Under the pieces are notes generated by a model. That model was given only the letters and a program-made list of their open reading frames with translations. It made no database searches and was not told the DNA's origin. A stretch of 64,000 nucleotides of DNA from Rhizophagus irregularis (Eukaryota; Glomeromycota; Glomeromycetes; Glomerales; Glomeraceae): the NCBI RefSeq assembly GCF_026210795.1, contig NC_089450.1, positions 2,728,001 through 2,792,000 of the forward strand, given 5' to 3'. Each line of letters begins with the position of its first letter. Within the stretch, counting starts at the first letter, position 1. Position numbers and translations under genes: made by a program. Below, piece by piece: positions 1-10,710 of the stretch.

Positions 1-508
1 TGTTGGGTATAAAGAGGAGAAACTACCACCAGATATAAGTGTAAGGTATTTACTTGAGCCAAGTAATCTGAAAGGTGGAAGACGTCGAGCAGGAGATATG
101 AATTGGTCACCTATATCCTAAGGTTGCTTGCCGAAATCCAAGGGTTTAGGCAAGATGGCATTTTGCCGAAAAGCGAAATTCTGCTGAAACTATATTAAAG
201 TTATATTAAAAAACTGGCGAAACTTTGGAGAAAGGCGAAATAAACTGCCAAAACTTATTATAAATGCTGAAACTGCCGAAACTCTGCCGAAACTATAATA
301 AATCTATAGTAAAATTTTGACGAAACTAATTGTAGGATTTTGAAGAGGTTTAGACAAGCAACCTTACTATATCCATATGTCTTTAACACAGAAAAATCAA
401 CCAGTTTTGTACTGGCTTATTGATGATGATGGCAAAGAATCAGAGAGATCCTTTGTGAGGAAAGAACTTTTGGTTATACCAGATGATACAGAACTTCCAC
501 CACAATAG
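1..508 (+). pseudogene. Unrecognised gene fragment interrupted by a MITE
   Basis: From base 2 an open frame reads ...YLLEPSNLKGGRRRAGDM and reaches NWSPIS just before a 248-bp MITE at 119-366. After the MITE, an ATG at 377 opens 43 codons (MSLTQKNQPVLYWLIDDD... ending DDTELPPQ) with TAG at 506-508. Removing the insert and one copy of its 8-bp duplication leaves the two halves out of frame by one base, so either a small indel or an intron is missing from my model. The 5' end lies outside the window. I do not recognise the family. It is convergent with the minus-strand ORF ending at 513, only 4 bases away. Confidence 0.45.
119..366. mobile_element. hAT-type MITE, family 1 (248 bp)
   Basis: The terminal inverted repeats are TAAGGTTGCTTGCC at the left and a matching CAAGCAACCTTA at the right. 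They are flanked by a perfect 8-bp target duplication CTATATCC at 111-118 and 367-374. An 8-bp duplication is the hAT signature. The interior is made of short 'GCCGAAAC' and 'TTTTGGC' type repeats and has no ORF. A second copy of the same family, in the opposite orientation, lies at 24567-26824. Once its nested insert is removed it is about 244 bp long. Confidence 0.88.
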
Positions 509-512
509 GTGC

Positions 513-887
513 TTATGAATTAAGATAGTCTTCTACCTCATCATCTGCTTGGGAGTCTGTGAGAAAGTAGTCTTTTGCCAATTCGTAGTATAACCTGTAT
601 AGCTTATTAATAGCAGACAAAAGTTTTGGCTTTCTGCTATACCAGGTCTTGTAATTTTCCAAGATTTGCTGATACTTTGTCTCATTAGGTAGAATAAATT
701 GTGCTGTTTCAAGAACAAAATTTTCTGGTTCTTCTACTTGATGCAAGTTAGTTATCCTTTGTTTGTAACATAACATGAATTTACTATCCTTTGGTTTCTT
801 GTAAAGAATGCCTGCTTTAATTATAGCAATTAGAGCTGATTTAATTTCACGGTATGTTGGCTTAGCTGGTATAGCTTGGGTAGACAT
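513..887 (-). CDS. Hypothetical protein, 124 aa
   Basis: A single open frame starts at the ATG at 887 and ends at 513. The protein begins MSTQAIPAKPTYREIKSAL and ends in an acidic tail (DSQADDEVEDYLNS). It is rich in Lys, Tyr and Leu, looks soluble, and shows no signal peptide, membrane segment or known catalytic motif. Its start is divergent from the 943-1143 ORF with only 55 bp between the two ATGs, so a shared promoter is possible. I do not recognise the family. It could be a terminal piece of a larger mobile-element gene. Confidence 0.45.
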   Translation of the reverse strand: MSTQAIPAKPTYREIKSALIAIIKAGILYKKPKDSKFMLCYKQRITNLHQVEEPENFVLETAQFILPNETKYQQILENYKTWYSRKPKLLSAINKLYRLYYELAKDYFLTDSQADDEVEDYLNS

Positions 888-942
888 AATTTTTATATCA
901 TGTAAAGTTTTTTTTAATTTAACTTATTTATACTTAATAAAT

Positions 943-1143
943 ATGATCAGAGAATATACTTGTGAATATTTACATAATACAGGAAAGCCTTGTGGTCGTC
1001 CTTGTGTGAGGCCAGAAAGTTGTCGTATTCATTGGAAGACAAAATCACATTTTCCTTGTGCTGTATGTGGTAAACCTACAGGTTCATCTAGTGGTCAATG
1101 TCAATCTCATATTGGGAGCAAATCTGCCGATCTGCAGAATTAA
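943..1143 (+). CDS. Small Cys/His-rich protein, 66 aa
   Basis: The frame is open from 808, but the ATG at 943 gives a compact protein with all the Cys residues and a clean divergent promoter with the 513-887 gene. Visible motifs are YTCEYLHNTGKPCGRPC, then PESCRIHW, then FPCAVCGKPTGSSSGQC and SHI. Seven Cys and three spaced His suggest two small zinc-binding knuckles of the C-x3-C / C-x2-H and C-x2-C / C-x3-H kind. Short Cys/His proteins of this look occur in many eukaryotes and in large DNA viruses. No specific relationship can be claimed from the sequence alone. Confidence 0.5.
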   Translation: MIREYTCEYLHNTGKPCGRPCVRPESCRIHWKTKSHFPCAVCGKPTGSSSGQCQSHIGSKSADLQN

Positions 1144-2639
1144 CAAAATTCGTCTAAATTAAGGAATTTGACAATAATTTAATAAAAATTAGGTAATTAA
1201 GTTTCACAAAAATGATCACACTTGTGCTACATGATCATATGACAGATATTAAGAAATTACTTCAATAAAAAGTTGCGTTAAAAAAATTTTTTTCTTTCAT
1301 AAACTCCCTATTAAACACCCCATCAATTCTCCCATCAACTTTTCAACCGTTTTTACATCAAATAAGTTGAGAAATTTTGCAAGTATATTAGTAATTATTT
1401 TACATTAGACACAACTTGGAACTGTTTTTTTTATTTTTTTTTTTATAGTTTATAAAAAAAATTTCAATAAATAAATAACTCTAAATATTAATAATGATAA
1501 TTTAGTGAAATTAAATTATGTATTGATTAGTTGTTTAATTATAATCTATTTGATATTTATTATTAATTATTTTTCAGTTAATTTTTTTTCGTTAAATCAT
1601 TAAATATTCTGGATTTTTGTAAAGTTTTTCTATAAACTAACTTTATAATATTTTTTTCCCTTTTTTTTCTAGAAACTCCTTCTACTGGCTTCGGGTTAAA
1701 GAAGTAAATAGTTTGGGAGAGACCTTAAAAGTTTTTTTTATATATTTTTGACATTTTTTCTTACGTAAGAACAGGTTTTGATCAATTTTAATCAGTACTG
1801 CACCACATAATTGATGATTGGCAAAATCGGCAGATATGCTGCATATTATAAAATATCGTCTTATACCAGATCTCTTCTAGTTTTCTCTGGCCTTGATAAT
1901 GTTGATATATTTTTTAGCATTTTTTTGCTATATAAATGACATAGGACCCCGAAGAATACATAAAAAGGTCATATTTGAGTTTACTTAAAAAGAACCTAAA
2001 TTTTTATGAAAATCTTGCCTTTTTTAGATAGTGCTGGCCTAAATTTTATTGTCCGCTTTGATACTGGCTAGCATTATCATAATTCCGGCCCTGAAAAGTT
2101 GCTTATTTTAGGCCAAAATCTTACCGATCATTTATGATTTCCATATGTATTTTTTGGGGTCCTGATGACATTAACATTATTTTATTTCTTAAATTACCGT
2201 TTCTTTTTGTTCTCTTTTACTGTTTTGAACGAAAATAATATTTTTTTTTTTAAAAGGGTTACTTCCTTCCTCATAAAAATTAAAAAGACGACTTGAAAAC
2301 AAATTGTGAGACCTTTTGAATTTTTTTCTGTTTGAACTACATTAGGATTGTCTTACGTCTTTTTTATTAATGACAACGTATTGGTAAATAATGTGGTGGG
2401 TCTTTTGGCATTTTAACCAATATGATTATTTTTTCCTATAGGGATAAGCTTGTCATTCCCATAATCTTTCCACAATTTTTAATAGTAGAAACATAAAAAC
2501 CTTTTCCGTATTGTACAAACAATCACGACCATTCTTCTAGAATGCCTTAACCTCAAAGATATTGACAAATAGACAATTTAAAGAAAACTGGAAATAATTA
2601 TTTGGGATCATTGCACGTTTTTTATTATTATTATAAGAG
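1144..2639. other. AT-rich region without a supported gene
   Basis: No ORF longer than about 60 codons with coding character was seen. The stretch holds long A/T runs and short mixed-composition islands (around 1790-2170). One is TCGGCAGATATG at about 1826, a phrase seen again near 18657. These may be remnants of older repeats. Confidence 0.5.
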
Positions 2640-2900
2640 AGTACAAGATGCTAGAAATTTGCAAGGTAAAATATTACAATCAGAACCAGATAATTTTTGT
2701 TTCTTAACAAACAATCACATGTTGAAACTAATCCTTTAGCATTATCTACCATTTAAAAGGCTAATTCTACAGTGAAACCAAAGAAGTCATTTAGCAAATA
2801 CAAATATGGAAAGATGGTAATTGAATGTAAACGTAAACGTGATAAAGATGCGATGGATAATATATTTGGTGCTAGGCATAAACAAGTATACGTTGTCTAG
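2640..2900 (+). pseudogene. 3' fragment of a C2H2/'KYKYGEIVIEW' family gene
   Basis: This is a degraded paralogue of the C-terminal region at 8876-9109. The frame S-K-Y-K-Y-G-K-M-V-I-E-C-K-R-K-R-D-K-D-A-M-D is followed by a junction that lacks the segment corresponding to 'FIYFHFF' in the other copy. It ends VYVV with TAG at 2898-2900. Similarity continues into 3' flanking DNA up to about 3010 (versus about 9235), so a block was duplicated rather than a spliced copy. An upstream piece near 2660-2690 corresponds to the 'GIKYYNQNQ' region at 5655-5685. There is no start codon and the middle is missing. Confidence 0.6.
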
Positions 2901-3029
2901 TTTTCAAATACATAGATCTTTAGAATAAAAACTCAATTGCATCAATAAAGAGAATAGAAAAATAAGAAAGAAAAAAGAATTGCAAGTATGTGTGTGATCT
3001 GTTAGGATCATTTTGAATATCATTACACC

Positions 3030-4028
3030 TTAATGCGTGAATTGCCTCTTGAAATTTGCGTATCCAAGCTTGTCAATTTCTCACCAAGATTTCCCATGTC
3101 TAAAGAAAAAGAGAAACGAACAATTAGTATAAATGATCGTTAAAACTAAATAAAAGAAAGTTGAAAAAAAAAATAATTTTTTTTTTACTTGACGGCTTCT
3201 CTATCCAGAAACTTGAAAAACCGCCTAAAAAACAATGAACAGATAGTAACGTTTGTCAAATTAAAACCAAAAATTTTTTTTCTGTATTCTATATGTAACC
3301 GCCATGCTTTAATGTAACCCCAAGAGCAACACCTGCCTTATGTTTTTTCCTGTTAGTTTGTAGAGCACTCTCACATTGAATAACATTTTGAACAAAACCT
3401 ATATTAACCAAGTATTACTTGCTTTCAGTAATACAAATCAGTTCCTCAAGTGATATTTATTGTATAATCAACACGACCACAATTTTCATCACCCATGATT
3501 TGAAGTTGAGGAAGCAAACTAATTTCTTTATCAGTTTCTCTCCTGTTGCAGCGTGAAGAATTGCCAAAATATAATTATTACGCGTTGCCTCGTTACTATC
3601 AGGAATTAAAGTTCCCAAGTTGTGCAACTTACGTTTTATATCATTCATACATTGTTGCAATTCATCATCATCATCGGCGAGTGATAAGGAAGACGGTGTG
3701 AATTGAGAAACGGCGGATAAACTGCTACCATAAATATTAAACTTATTTAGGACACTCTTTAAGTCTGTTAAAGTCTTGTACGAAGAAAACGGTCTTTTCT
3801 TTTTTTCCATAAAATCTTTAGCAAACTCTACGAAAATCTTTGCTGGTCCTCCTTTCAACCCATAACTTCGATATGTTTCTTCTGTTATTTTGAAAAAGGT
3901 ACTACCGGTTATTTCTTGATCGCGAAGAATATCAAAATATTCTTCTTTAATTTGGATATTGTTGTTTCTTAAAAATTTGATGAGAGATTTAGTATAATAT
4001 CATCTAAGTTTTCTTCAAAAGTGGACAT
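3030..4028 (-). pseudogene. SAM-like domain family gene, frameshifted
   Basis: Minus-strand frames read in order: MSTFEENLDDI from the ATG at 4028; then, after a one-base shift, LIKFLRNNNIQIKEEYF and ITGSTFFKITEETYRSYGLK; then GGPAKIFVEFAKDF, a linker with SLADDDDELQQ, and ILAILHAATG. After another shift come ISLLPQLQIMGDENCGRVDY, LEELICITESK, GFVQNVIQCESALQTN and, past a probable intron, DMGNLGEKLTSLDTQIS. The N-terminal helical block with its 'YG(L)KGGPA' ending is the SAM-like region of a large Glomeromycotina family of unknown function. Its middle part has the IS..PQL.I.G.E..GRVDY pattern. At least two frameshifts make this a pseudogene. The longest intact piece is 3457-3858. Confidence 0.75.
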
Positions 4029-4249
4029 AGTGGAAACATGCACAAAAGCACTGCAAAAACCCCTAGTGTTGCCAAATTATAATCTGTTTGTTACACCATA
4101 TTTGGCTTGTTCAAAATCCAGTTTATTTATTTTTGATTGGGCTGATAAGTGACACAAAATTTTTTTTTGTAATTATAACGTGTAATGCAATCTGAATAAA
4201 TGATAAAAGAAAGTACGATAGTAATGAAGATGATGGATGACTAGTTAGT

Positions 4250-4990
4250 TTAATTATGGAAATGAAGCTAACAAAATCCTTCTTTCAAAAGTTCTTACCC
4301 CTTTTAAAGAGTGATATTGATCTTATACCTAACGTCATGTGGATTTGATGTTTACGTATTGTTGAAACTATTGGAAGAGCTCTTATCAATAGAATGGGCG
4401 TCCTTAAAATATAATAAAAAACATTAATAAATTAAAAAAACCTTTCCTTCTCCATTACTTACCTAAAGTCCTGATTGTAAAGCAACTCTAGCACCTACAA
4501 GTAGAAGAAACATCTCTTGTAATTAACAAACAGCAAAGAGTTATGCAGCTGTTTACTGAAGAAGAGCCAAAGAAAAAAAATTTGAGAAACCCTCCCATGG
4601 AAGCTAGCGAAAATTTAATTTCTTGGTGGGTATATATAAATTCTCTTTTCCTTTAAGAAAATTCTCTCTGGTGATTTCTTGGAATGTACTTGCATGGGTT
4701 AGTTTCAGAGATTTTTTTTATCTTTATAGAATGTGATAATCAAATATTTTTTATTTTAAGATCATCTTTTTGATTTGAAAAATAAATAATAAAGAAATAC
4801 AGAATAAAGACAAGAAAGGAATGAGAAAATAAAGATGATGATGAGAGGGAAAGATGATGATAAGAAGGATTGAGAACGAAAAGAATAAAAAAAACAAAGA
4901 TAAAATAAAATAGTAAAAAAAGAAGAAAAAGAAAAGAATTGATTAATAGGTTTCAAAAGCAATAATAATGGTAAATAAAAAAGAAAATCC
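4250..4990 (+). repeat. Arm A of a ~750 bp dispersed inverted repeat
   Basis: This block is the reverse complement, with many changes, of 17230-18000. Matching landmarks are TCTTATCAATAGAATGGGCG (about 4382) against its complement near 17914, the TATATATAAATTCTC box near 4632, the 'GTGATTTCTTGGAATGTACT' phrase near 4671, the GATGATGATG purine run near 4833 and TTAATAGGTTTCAAAAGCAA near 4944. It has no coding capacity. It contains a TATATAAA box and could be a promoter-bearing terminal repeat of a large element or two independent copies of one repeat. Confidence 0.55.
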
Positions 4991-5244
4991 TACCTCAGTA
5001 AGCTTCCATAATTGAAACTTTTTCAACTTATTTGGGTTTTACTTTATGAATATGATTGCTATAAACTTTTGATGCGTCCTTATTTCTGAACCACGAAAAC
5101 ATGTGACAAACTGATGATCATTACATAATATCACATTTAAATAATTCTGTCTTGTTAAAGTTTTGCGTCAGTTAATCTGCAGTTCTTAATTAAAATTCTG
5201 TATTATTATTAAAAAGGAACTATAATAGTTAACGCAGTAGCAAG

Positions 5245-5710
5245 ATGCAAACTCTTTCACCTCCAACTATGCCTCCATCCACAAATACAAACGAATACAA
5301 GTGTAGTGTATGTAAAAAAATTTTTAAAAATAAAGCTGGCTTAACATGTCATAATACTGTTATTCGAAAATATAATACCCTTTGAAAGGGATTGCCAGTA
5401 GTGCCAACAAATCTTACAGAATTGTTTAAAAATGACTTAATTTACTTTATCCATCATCGACTACCAAATGGTTTCAAAATGCTGGGAAGAAAATGGTTTC
5501 AATACCATGCAGTGAAAGTCAATTTCATGCAATTTTTGAAAATCATATATACTTTTACTCCAAGAAATCTGGTGTTTATAAATGTTGGTTTCGTGGAAAA
5601 GAAGGAGAGGAGAAGTTAAATCAAATATTTGGGAATACAGACTGGGGAATAAAATACTACAATCAGAATCAGATGACCTTTGTCGTCTTCATCAGCAAGT
5701 TTTAAAAGTG
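5245..5710 (+). pseudogene. 5' part of a C2H2 zinc-finger gene (split by an insertion)
   Basis: The ATG at 5245 opens MQTLSPPTMPPSTNTNEYKC; the finger is YKCSVCKKIFKNKAGLTCHN, a C2H2-like knuckle. A TGA follows TVIRKYNTL. The same frame continues to LPNGFKMLGRK and then shifts to VSIPCSESQFHAIFENHIYF, KKSGVYKCWFRG and NTDWGIKYYNQNQ. In Glomeromycotina this family has an N-terminal finger, a central '...GIKYY...' region and a C-terminal 'KYKYGEIVIEW' region; here that C-terminus is at 8876-9109, beyond a 3.1 kb insert. One nonsense codon, one frameshift and the insertion make it non-functional. Confidence 0.7.
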
Positions 5711-6540
5711 TTGCTTTACATAATTTTAGTGTTAATTAACATTAAGAAGTTGTTTAATACGATATATCCTATTGTTTAATACTGTATACTGTAATGATTA
5801 ACACTGAATGCTGTTATATATGTATAATTTTACAAGTTTTTTTATGTTGTTTGATGTATAATATAGTTCAATATGATATGCAATGTAGTTTAATGCCATC
5901 AATCAATGTAAACAAACACAAAATGTTGTTTCATTAAAATTTAGTATAAAAATACACTAGTTGTTATCGCTATTTATTAACACTATACATATTTTTTAAC
6001 ACAAAATGTAGTTTAACATATTGTTAAATGCCAATAAGCGATATATATAAATACGAAGTTTGTTATACTGCAATTTAGTATAGAAATACACCCATTTTTA
6101 TTAGTGTTTTTTAACATTATACATATTTTTTAATACTAAGTGTAGTTTATTGTGTTGTTCAATATTAATAATTAATGTGTATAAATACACATGAAACCTT
6201 ACTACTGAAGACTCCCTCTTTTTATAACTATAAAACAGGCGGAGGGAGCAGCAATAGCTCTCCCCCCATAGGTATTTTATAACCTCTACCTATTTATAGA
6301 GGAGGGGCTTTTCGTAAAGTATTAAAGTTAATAGATATATATATATGTATATATAAGCACATATATACATCTATTAAAAAGTTATAAAAGAAAATTTCGA
6401 AGTTCGGGGAAAGGCCCTATTTATAAATTTTTATACATCACGTGTATCACGTGATACTGAATTAATAATTACAGCAGCTTCAACTGCGCCTGCTGCAGTA
6501 TAGAGAAAAAAAAATTAAGCTTTTTTTAGCAAAGCTTATT

Positions 6541-6759
6541 TTTTTTTTCTCACGGCCTTTATTTTCCCTTCCCTCTTTCGCTTCTCTTTCCCCTTCTCCT
6601 TTCCTTTCGCCCTTCCCCTTCCCCTTTCCCTTTCATTCTACCCTTTCCTTTTCGCTCTCCCATTACCCTTTCGTTTTCCTATTTCCCATTTCATTTTCCC
6701 ATTTCATTTCCCCATTCTTTTTCACTCTCCCCTTCCCTTTTTGTTCTCCCTTTTCCCAA
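6541..6759 (+). repeat. Polypyrimidine tract upstream of the array
   Basis: About 220 bases are nearly pure C/T (runs such as CCCTTCCCCTTCCCCTTTCC). It ends directly at the AAATG|GTAAGT that starts the mini-exon array. It is preceded by an AAGCTTTTTTTAGCAAAGCTT hairpin near 6516. A related tract in the opposite orientation sits at 47470-47610. Such mirror-like pyrimidine runs can form triplex DNA or act as a fungal CT-rich core promoter; the function here is inferred only. Confidence 0.6.
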
Positions 6760-8539
6760 ATGGTAAGTTTCAAAAGCGTTCGTTTTGAAACTTTTTTATA
6801 AAATTTAATTTCTTTTTTATGTGGGAATGTTTCTAACGTTCCTTTGTTTTTTTTTGTAGGACATTCATTATTGTACTTTCAGAGCGAAATTGTAAGTTTC
6901 AACGCAAAAGTTTCGAACCTTTTTTTTTAAGATTATTTTTTTTTAATTAGGAAACATTACTAACGTTTCCTATATTTTTTTTTTGTGTAGGATCTTTGGC
7001 TCGTTTTCAGTTCAGAATATTGAAAACGGTAAGTCTCAAAGCGTTCACTTTGAAACTTTAAATTTATTTTTTTTTTTTTGCATTCAATTTAATCATTAAT
7101 TTACACAATAGCGTTTTTTCACGAACATTTGCAGTTTTGAAATATCCTTCCCAGCATTTAAAAGCTAAACGCACGTGCTGTGGCTGCATTGATCATTTTA
7201 GAAAACTAACGTTTCCTATAATTTTTTTTAGGACTCGGCATATTCGACTTGGAAAACGAAAGGGTAAGTTTTGAAGCGTGTACCTCGAAACTTTTTAAAA
7301 TTTTTTTTTTCTTTTTAGGAAACATTACTAACGTTTCCTATACTTTCTTTTTTATAAATGTTCAACTTCGGATCTTGGAAATGGTAGTGGATATGGTAAG
7401 CTTCGAAGAGTTAACTTTCTCTTCGAAACTTAAAATCAATTTTTTTTAAAAAAAATTTTATTAGGAAACATTTTCTAACGTCTTCTTTATCCTTTTTGTT
7501 GTAGGATCGGTGTTCGGAATGGACAAACGGTGTGGTAAGTTTCGTTTCATTACGAAACTTAAATAATAAATTTAAAAAAATTTTTTTTTATTAGGAAATG
7601 TTCTATTAACTGAACGTCTCCTTTATTTTTTGTAGGTTCGAATATCCAGTATTGGATACGAGTCCTGAAATGGTAAGTTTCATATTTTTCGTTATGAAAC
7701 TTCCATTGTTTTTTTATTCTTTTTTTTTAGATTAGGAAATGTTTACTAACATTTCCTTTTTCTTTATTTTATTTAGGTATACAATAGAATTCATTCCAAT
7801 TTTGAAACCAGGATCCTGGATGGTAAGTTTCGAAGAGTTTCACTTCGAAACTTTAAAATCAATTTTTTTTAATTTTTATTTAAACTTTTTATTAGGAAAT
7901 ATTCTAACTGAACGTCTCCTTTATTTTTGTAGGTTCAAGAATATCTGTATTGGATACAGGTCCTGAAATGGTAAGTTTCATACATTTCATTACGAAACTT
8001 CCGTTATTTTTTATTTTTTTAATTAGGAAATGTTTACTAACATTTCCTTTTCTTTTTCTTTTATTTAGACTTCAGAATATTTTTGATTCTGGATGGTTAT
8101 GGGTAAGTTTCGCAAATGTTGTGAAACTTATCATGTATATTTTTTTTAATAGAAACGTTTTCTAACGTTTCCTTTTCATTCTTTTAGGTTCCAGGAGTTC
8201 AAGTCACTGGGAATTTGTAATTGGTAAGTTTTATTCATCATGGAACTTTCTTTTGATTTTTTTAGGAAATTTTTATTACATTTTCCTTTCTCTTATTTTA
8301 TAGGTACCGTCCGATGTTTAATTTTGTGGAAACGGCAGGTTTTGCAACAACTTTCGTTGTGAAACTTATTTTTTCAAATTTTTTGTTTTAGTGACTTAGC
8401 AAAAATGGACCAGTTTCGGTATGTGAAAGGAGTTAAAGAGAAAAAAAGGAATAGAAAACCAAAGTGGATGGAAAGATGTCCGGGTGATACAAAATTATCG
8501 GAGATACGCAAAATGTATAGCTATTCAGCGTACTCATAA
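6760..8539 (+). CDS. Gene model: array of ~11 mini-exons and hairpin introns
   Basis: The array starts ATG|GTAAGT at 6760. Candidate exons are 6860-6891, 6991-7028, 7232-7263, 7505-7534, 7636-7672, 7777-7822, 7933-7970, 8069-8102, 8188-8223, 8304-8338 and a last exon from 8392 to the TAA at 8537-8539. Lengths of internal exons are 30-46 nt. Nearly every intron starts GTAAGTTTC followed by a complementary GAAACTT, and has a second hairpin AGGAAA...TTTCCT whose loop holds (A)CTAAC, then a T-rich run and TAG. The last exon encodes ...LAKMDQFRYVKGVKEKKRN and ends EIRKMYSYSAYS. One unit near 7340-7394 lacks a clear acceptor. The translation frame through all exons was not closed by hand, so it may be a decayed gene or a repeat built from exon/intron units. 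Confidence 0.5.
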
Positions 8540-8875
8540 TTTATTTTACAGTTTTACATTAGACATTAGATAGAAATTAAAATATTTAAATAATACGAAT
8601 TTATTTAGTGTTAATAAAATAATAAAACAATACATTTATTTTCGCGTTAATATACACATTGTTTATTGAGTTTATTAATAAAAAATTATATTGTACAATA
8701 TAAATAAACTAACACATGATACGTGTTGGTTAACATTAATTTGCCATTTTTTTACGCGTATTTTGATAGTGTTGGTCATTATAGGGTTAGTTTTTCTACG
8801 TTTTTAAGACGTTAAACAACACTAGTGTCAATTGGCGTTAACTAACACTAGTATACACTGCCCAAAATCTTACTG

Positions 8876-9109
8876 ATGTTAACAGATAATCACATATTAC
8901 ATCAAAAAACTGAAACTAATTCTTTAGCATTAGCTACCATCAAAAAGGCCAGTTCTGCAGTGAAACCAAAAAAGTCATTTAGCAAATACAAATATGGAGA
9001 GATAGTAATTGAATGGAAACGTAAACGTGATAAAGATGCAATGGGTAATATATGTAGTGCTGGGTTCATTTATTTTCATTTTTTCACAAAACAAGCATAC
9101 ATTATCTAG
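8876..9109 (+). pseudogene. 3' part of the split C2H2 family gene
   Basis: This open frame reads TIKKASSAVKPKKSF, SKYKYGEIVIEWKRKRDKDA and GFIYFHFFTKQAYII. It is the conserved C-terminal module of the family whose N-terminal half lies at 5245-5710. The first in-frame ATG at 8876 is incidental; the reading frame would enter from upstream of the insertion. The same module is present as a deleted copy at 2640-2900. Confidence 0.65.
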
Positions 9110-9825
9110 TTTTCAAATTAATAAAAAAATATATAGAATATAAAAACTAAATTACATCATAATAAATAGTAGGATAGTAAGGAGAATAGAAAAATAAGAA
9201 ATAAAATTGCAAGTATATGTGTGACCTGTTAGAACTCATTTGAGCTATCTAACAGCTAAGGGTAAGAAGTATCACCACACTCAAATCACGTACTTTTATC
9301 ATATCTCACAGGAAGGTACATAGCGATCATCATCTCCAATGAAAGCAGACCTGATCATAGATTGCGATAAAAGTATACATACTTAAAAAAAATGTGATTT
9401 ATAAAATTCATGTAGCCAAAAAAAGTTTTCAGGCAAAACCCATTGAGATTTTTAAACACTTATTCTAGTGTTTAAATTGGTGATAACTGATGATACGTGT
9501 TAATGATTTTGCAGCAAAATATTTCATCCAATCATAATGTTTTAATCTATTTGACGCAAAATCCATTTTTTAAAAATAAAGGAACATGATTAAAAATGTT
9601 TCTAAAAACCCCGCATCCAAATATACCTTTATATTTTCACGAGACTAAAGTCTCCCAAGGCCAAAATCTACAAAAAAAAAGAAAGTAAAGAACATTAGTA
9701 AACATTCTTAAACAAAAAAAAAAGGACACCTGAAGCCTCCACTTTATACCAACGTCTATTCATAATATTTCTTTGAATAAAAGAATAAAAGACCGCTTAA
9801 TGAAAAAAAATAGAATCCAAAAAAT
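9110..9825. other. No gene seen
   Basis: The first ~130 bp are duplicated downstream of the 2640-2900 fragment. The rest is AT-rich with short mixed islands. One of them, CCCCGCATCC near 9610, resembles the terminal repeat of the neighbouring MITE and may be a relic end. No ORF or RNA gene was supported. Confidence 0.5.
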
Positions 9826-10458
9826 GAGCAGTAATCCCGCACCCATGATAAAAATAGTTTAATATTTTTACCATATATTTATAGCCTGATGTACCAGGAT
9901 TTGAAAATGTTTTTTTTCAAGTTTGAACTTGTATTTTTTTTTGTTCAAACTTAACTTTTTTCGCGTTTTTTACTCAATTGCAAGCAGAATGAAGAAGCTT
10001 ATGTATATAAAAATTTTATGTTATTAATATACTTTTTTTTAATGTTTTACTAATTATTTATAGTTTTTAATATGCAATTTTATAAAATAAAATATATAAA
10101 TATTTATATTAAAGTTTTAAAAATATTATTTTTTATTTATTATTTAAAAGAAATGCCAAAGACACTTTATTTTGTGTTTCAATTTATATTATAATATTGT
10201 GTCAAAAAAAAAATATTAAATATATAGTAAAATTAATTAACTAAAGTACTGTATTTTAAAAGAAAAAATTTTAAAAACATAATATTTTAAATATTTTAAT
10301 AAATATAAAATAAATTTTTATTACAGTAAATAGGTCTTTTCCAAAGACTTAGAATTTTTTATTTTTTATTTTTTACAAAGTTAATGCATAACAAATTAAT
10401 TTTGAGACGATGTTAAAAATAGTAAACTATTTTTATTCTGGATGCGGGATTACTGCTC
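9826..10458. mobile_element. MITE, 633 bp, ~45-bp terminal inverted repeats
   Basis: The left end GAGCAGTAATCCCGCACCCA is mirrored by GGATGCGGGATTACTGCTC at the right end. The inverted match runs about 45 bp inward, through ATAAAAATAGTTTA on both sides. There is no ORF inside. Hairpin words CAAGTTTGAACTTG and GTTCAAACTTAAC occur near 9930. The flanks show no obvious 2-, 3- or 8-bp duplication, so the superfamily is left open. Confidence 0.72.
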
Positions 10459-10710
10459 CCTAGTCCCTCTACAAAATAAATATGTTTAAAATAAAAATTT
10501 ATAAAAATAGCTATTACTTTTAATAGTCATGATAGTCATGCATATTATTACTTATTTGGCAAGTGATATTTTTATTACTATATCTGGTCTGTTCAAAAAT
10601 CCGGTTTGTTTATTTTTAATTGAGATGACTTGTAATACGCAATACAAACTAATTTGATACGATAATTTTTTTTGTTTATTATTTTTTAAACTGATTATCT
10701 TTTCAAAAAA

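Larger units (their letters stand above)
5727..8855 (+). mobile_element. Candidate ~3.1 kb insertion carrying a mini-exon array
   Basis: This segment separates the two halves of the C2H2 family gene. Its ends are inverted: TAGTGTTAATTAAC at about 5727 and GTTAACTAACACTA ending about 8850. The subterminal 5740-6200 and 8540-8860 zones share TTAACACTA / TAGTTTAA words in opposite orientation. Inside, in order, are short GC-rich hairpins near 6230-6310, a polypyrimidine tract, an exon/intron array and a last exon. I found no convincing target-site duplication, so the exact boundaries are uncertain. Confidence 0.5.

Noticed and set aside
4762-4962. 66-aa Phe/Ser-rich ORF on the minus strand
   Set aside because: It lies in a purine-rich low-complexity part of a repeat arm; the composition explains the open frame.
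5727-8855. 8-bp hAT duplication for the array-bearing insertion
   Set aside because: The flanks of TAGTGTTA...TAACACTA do not match over 8 bases, and shifting the ends by a few bases did not help.
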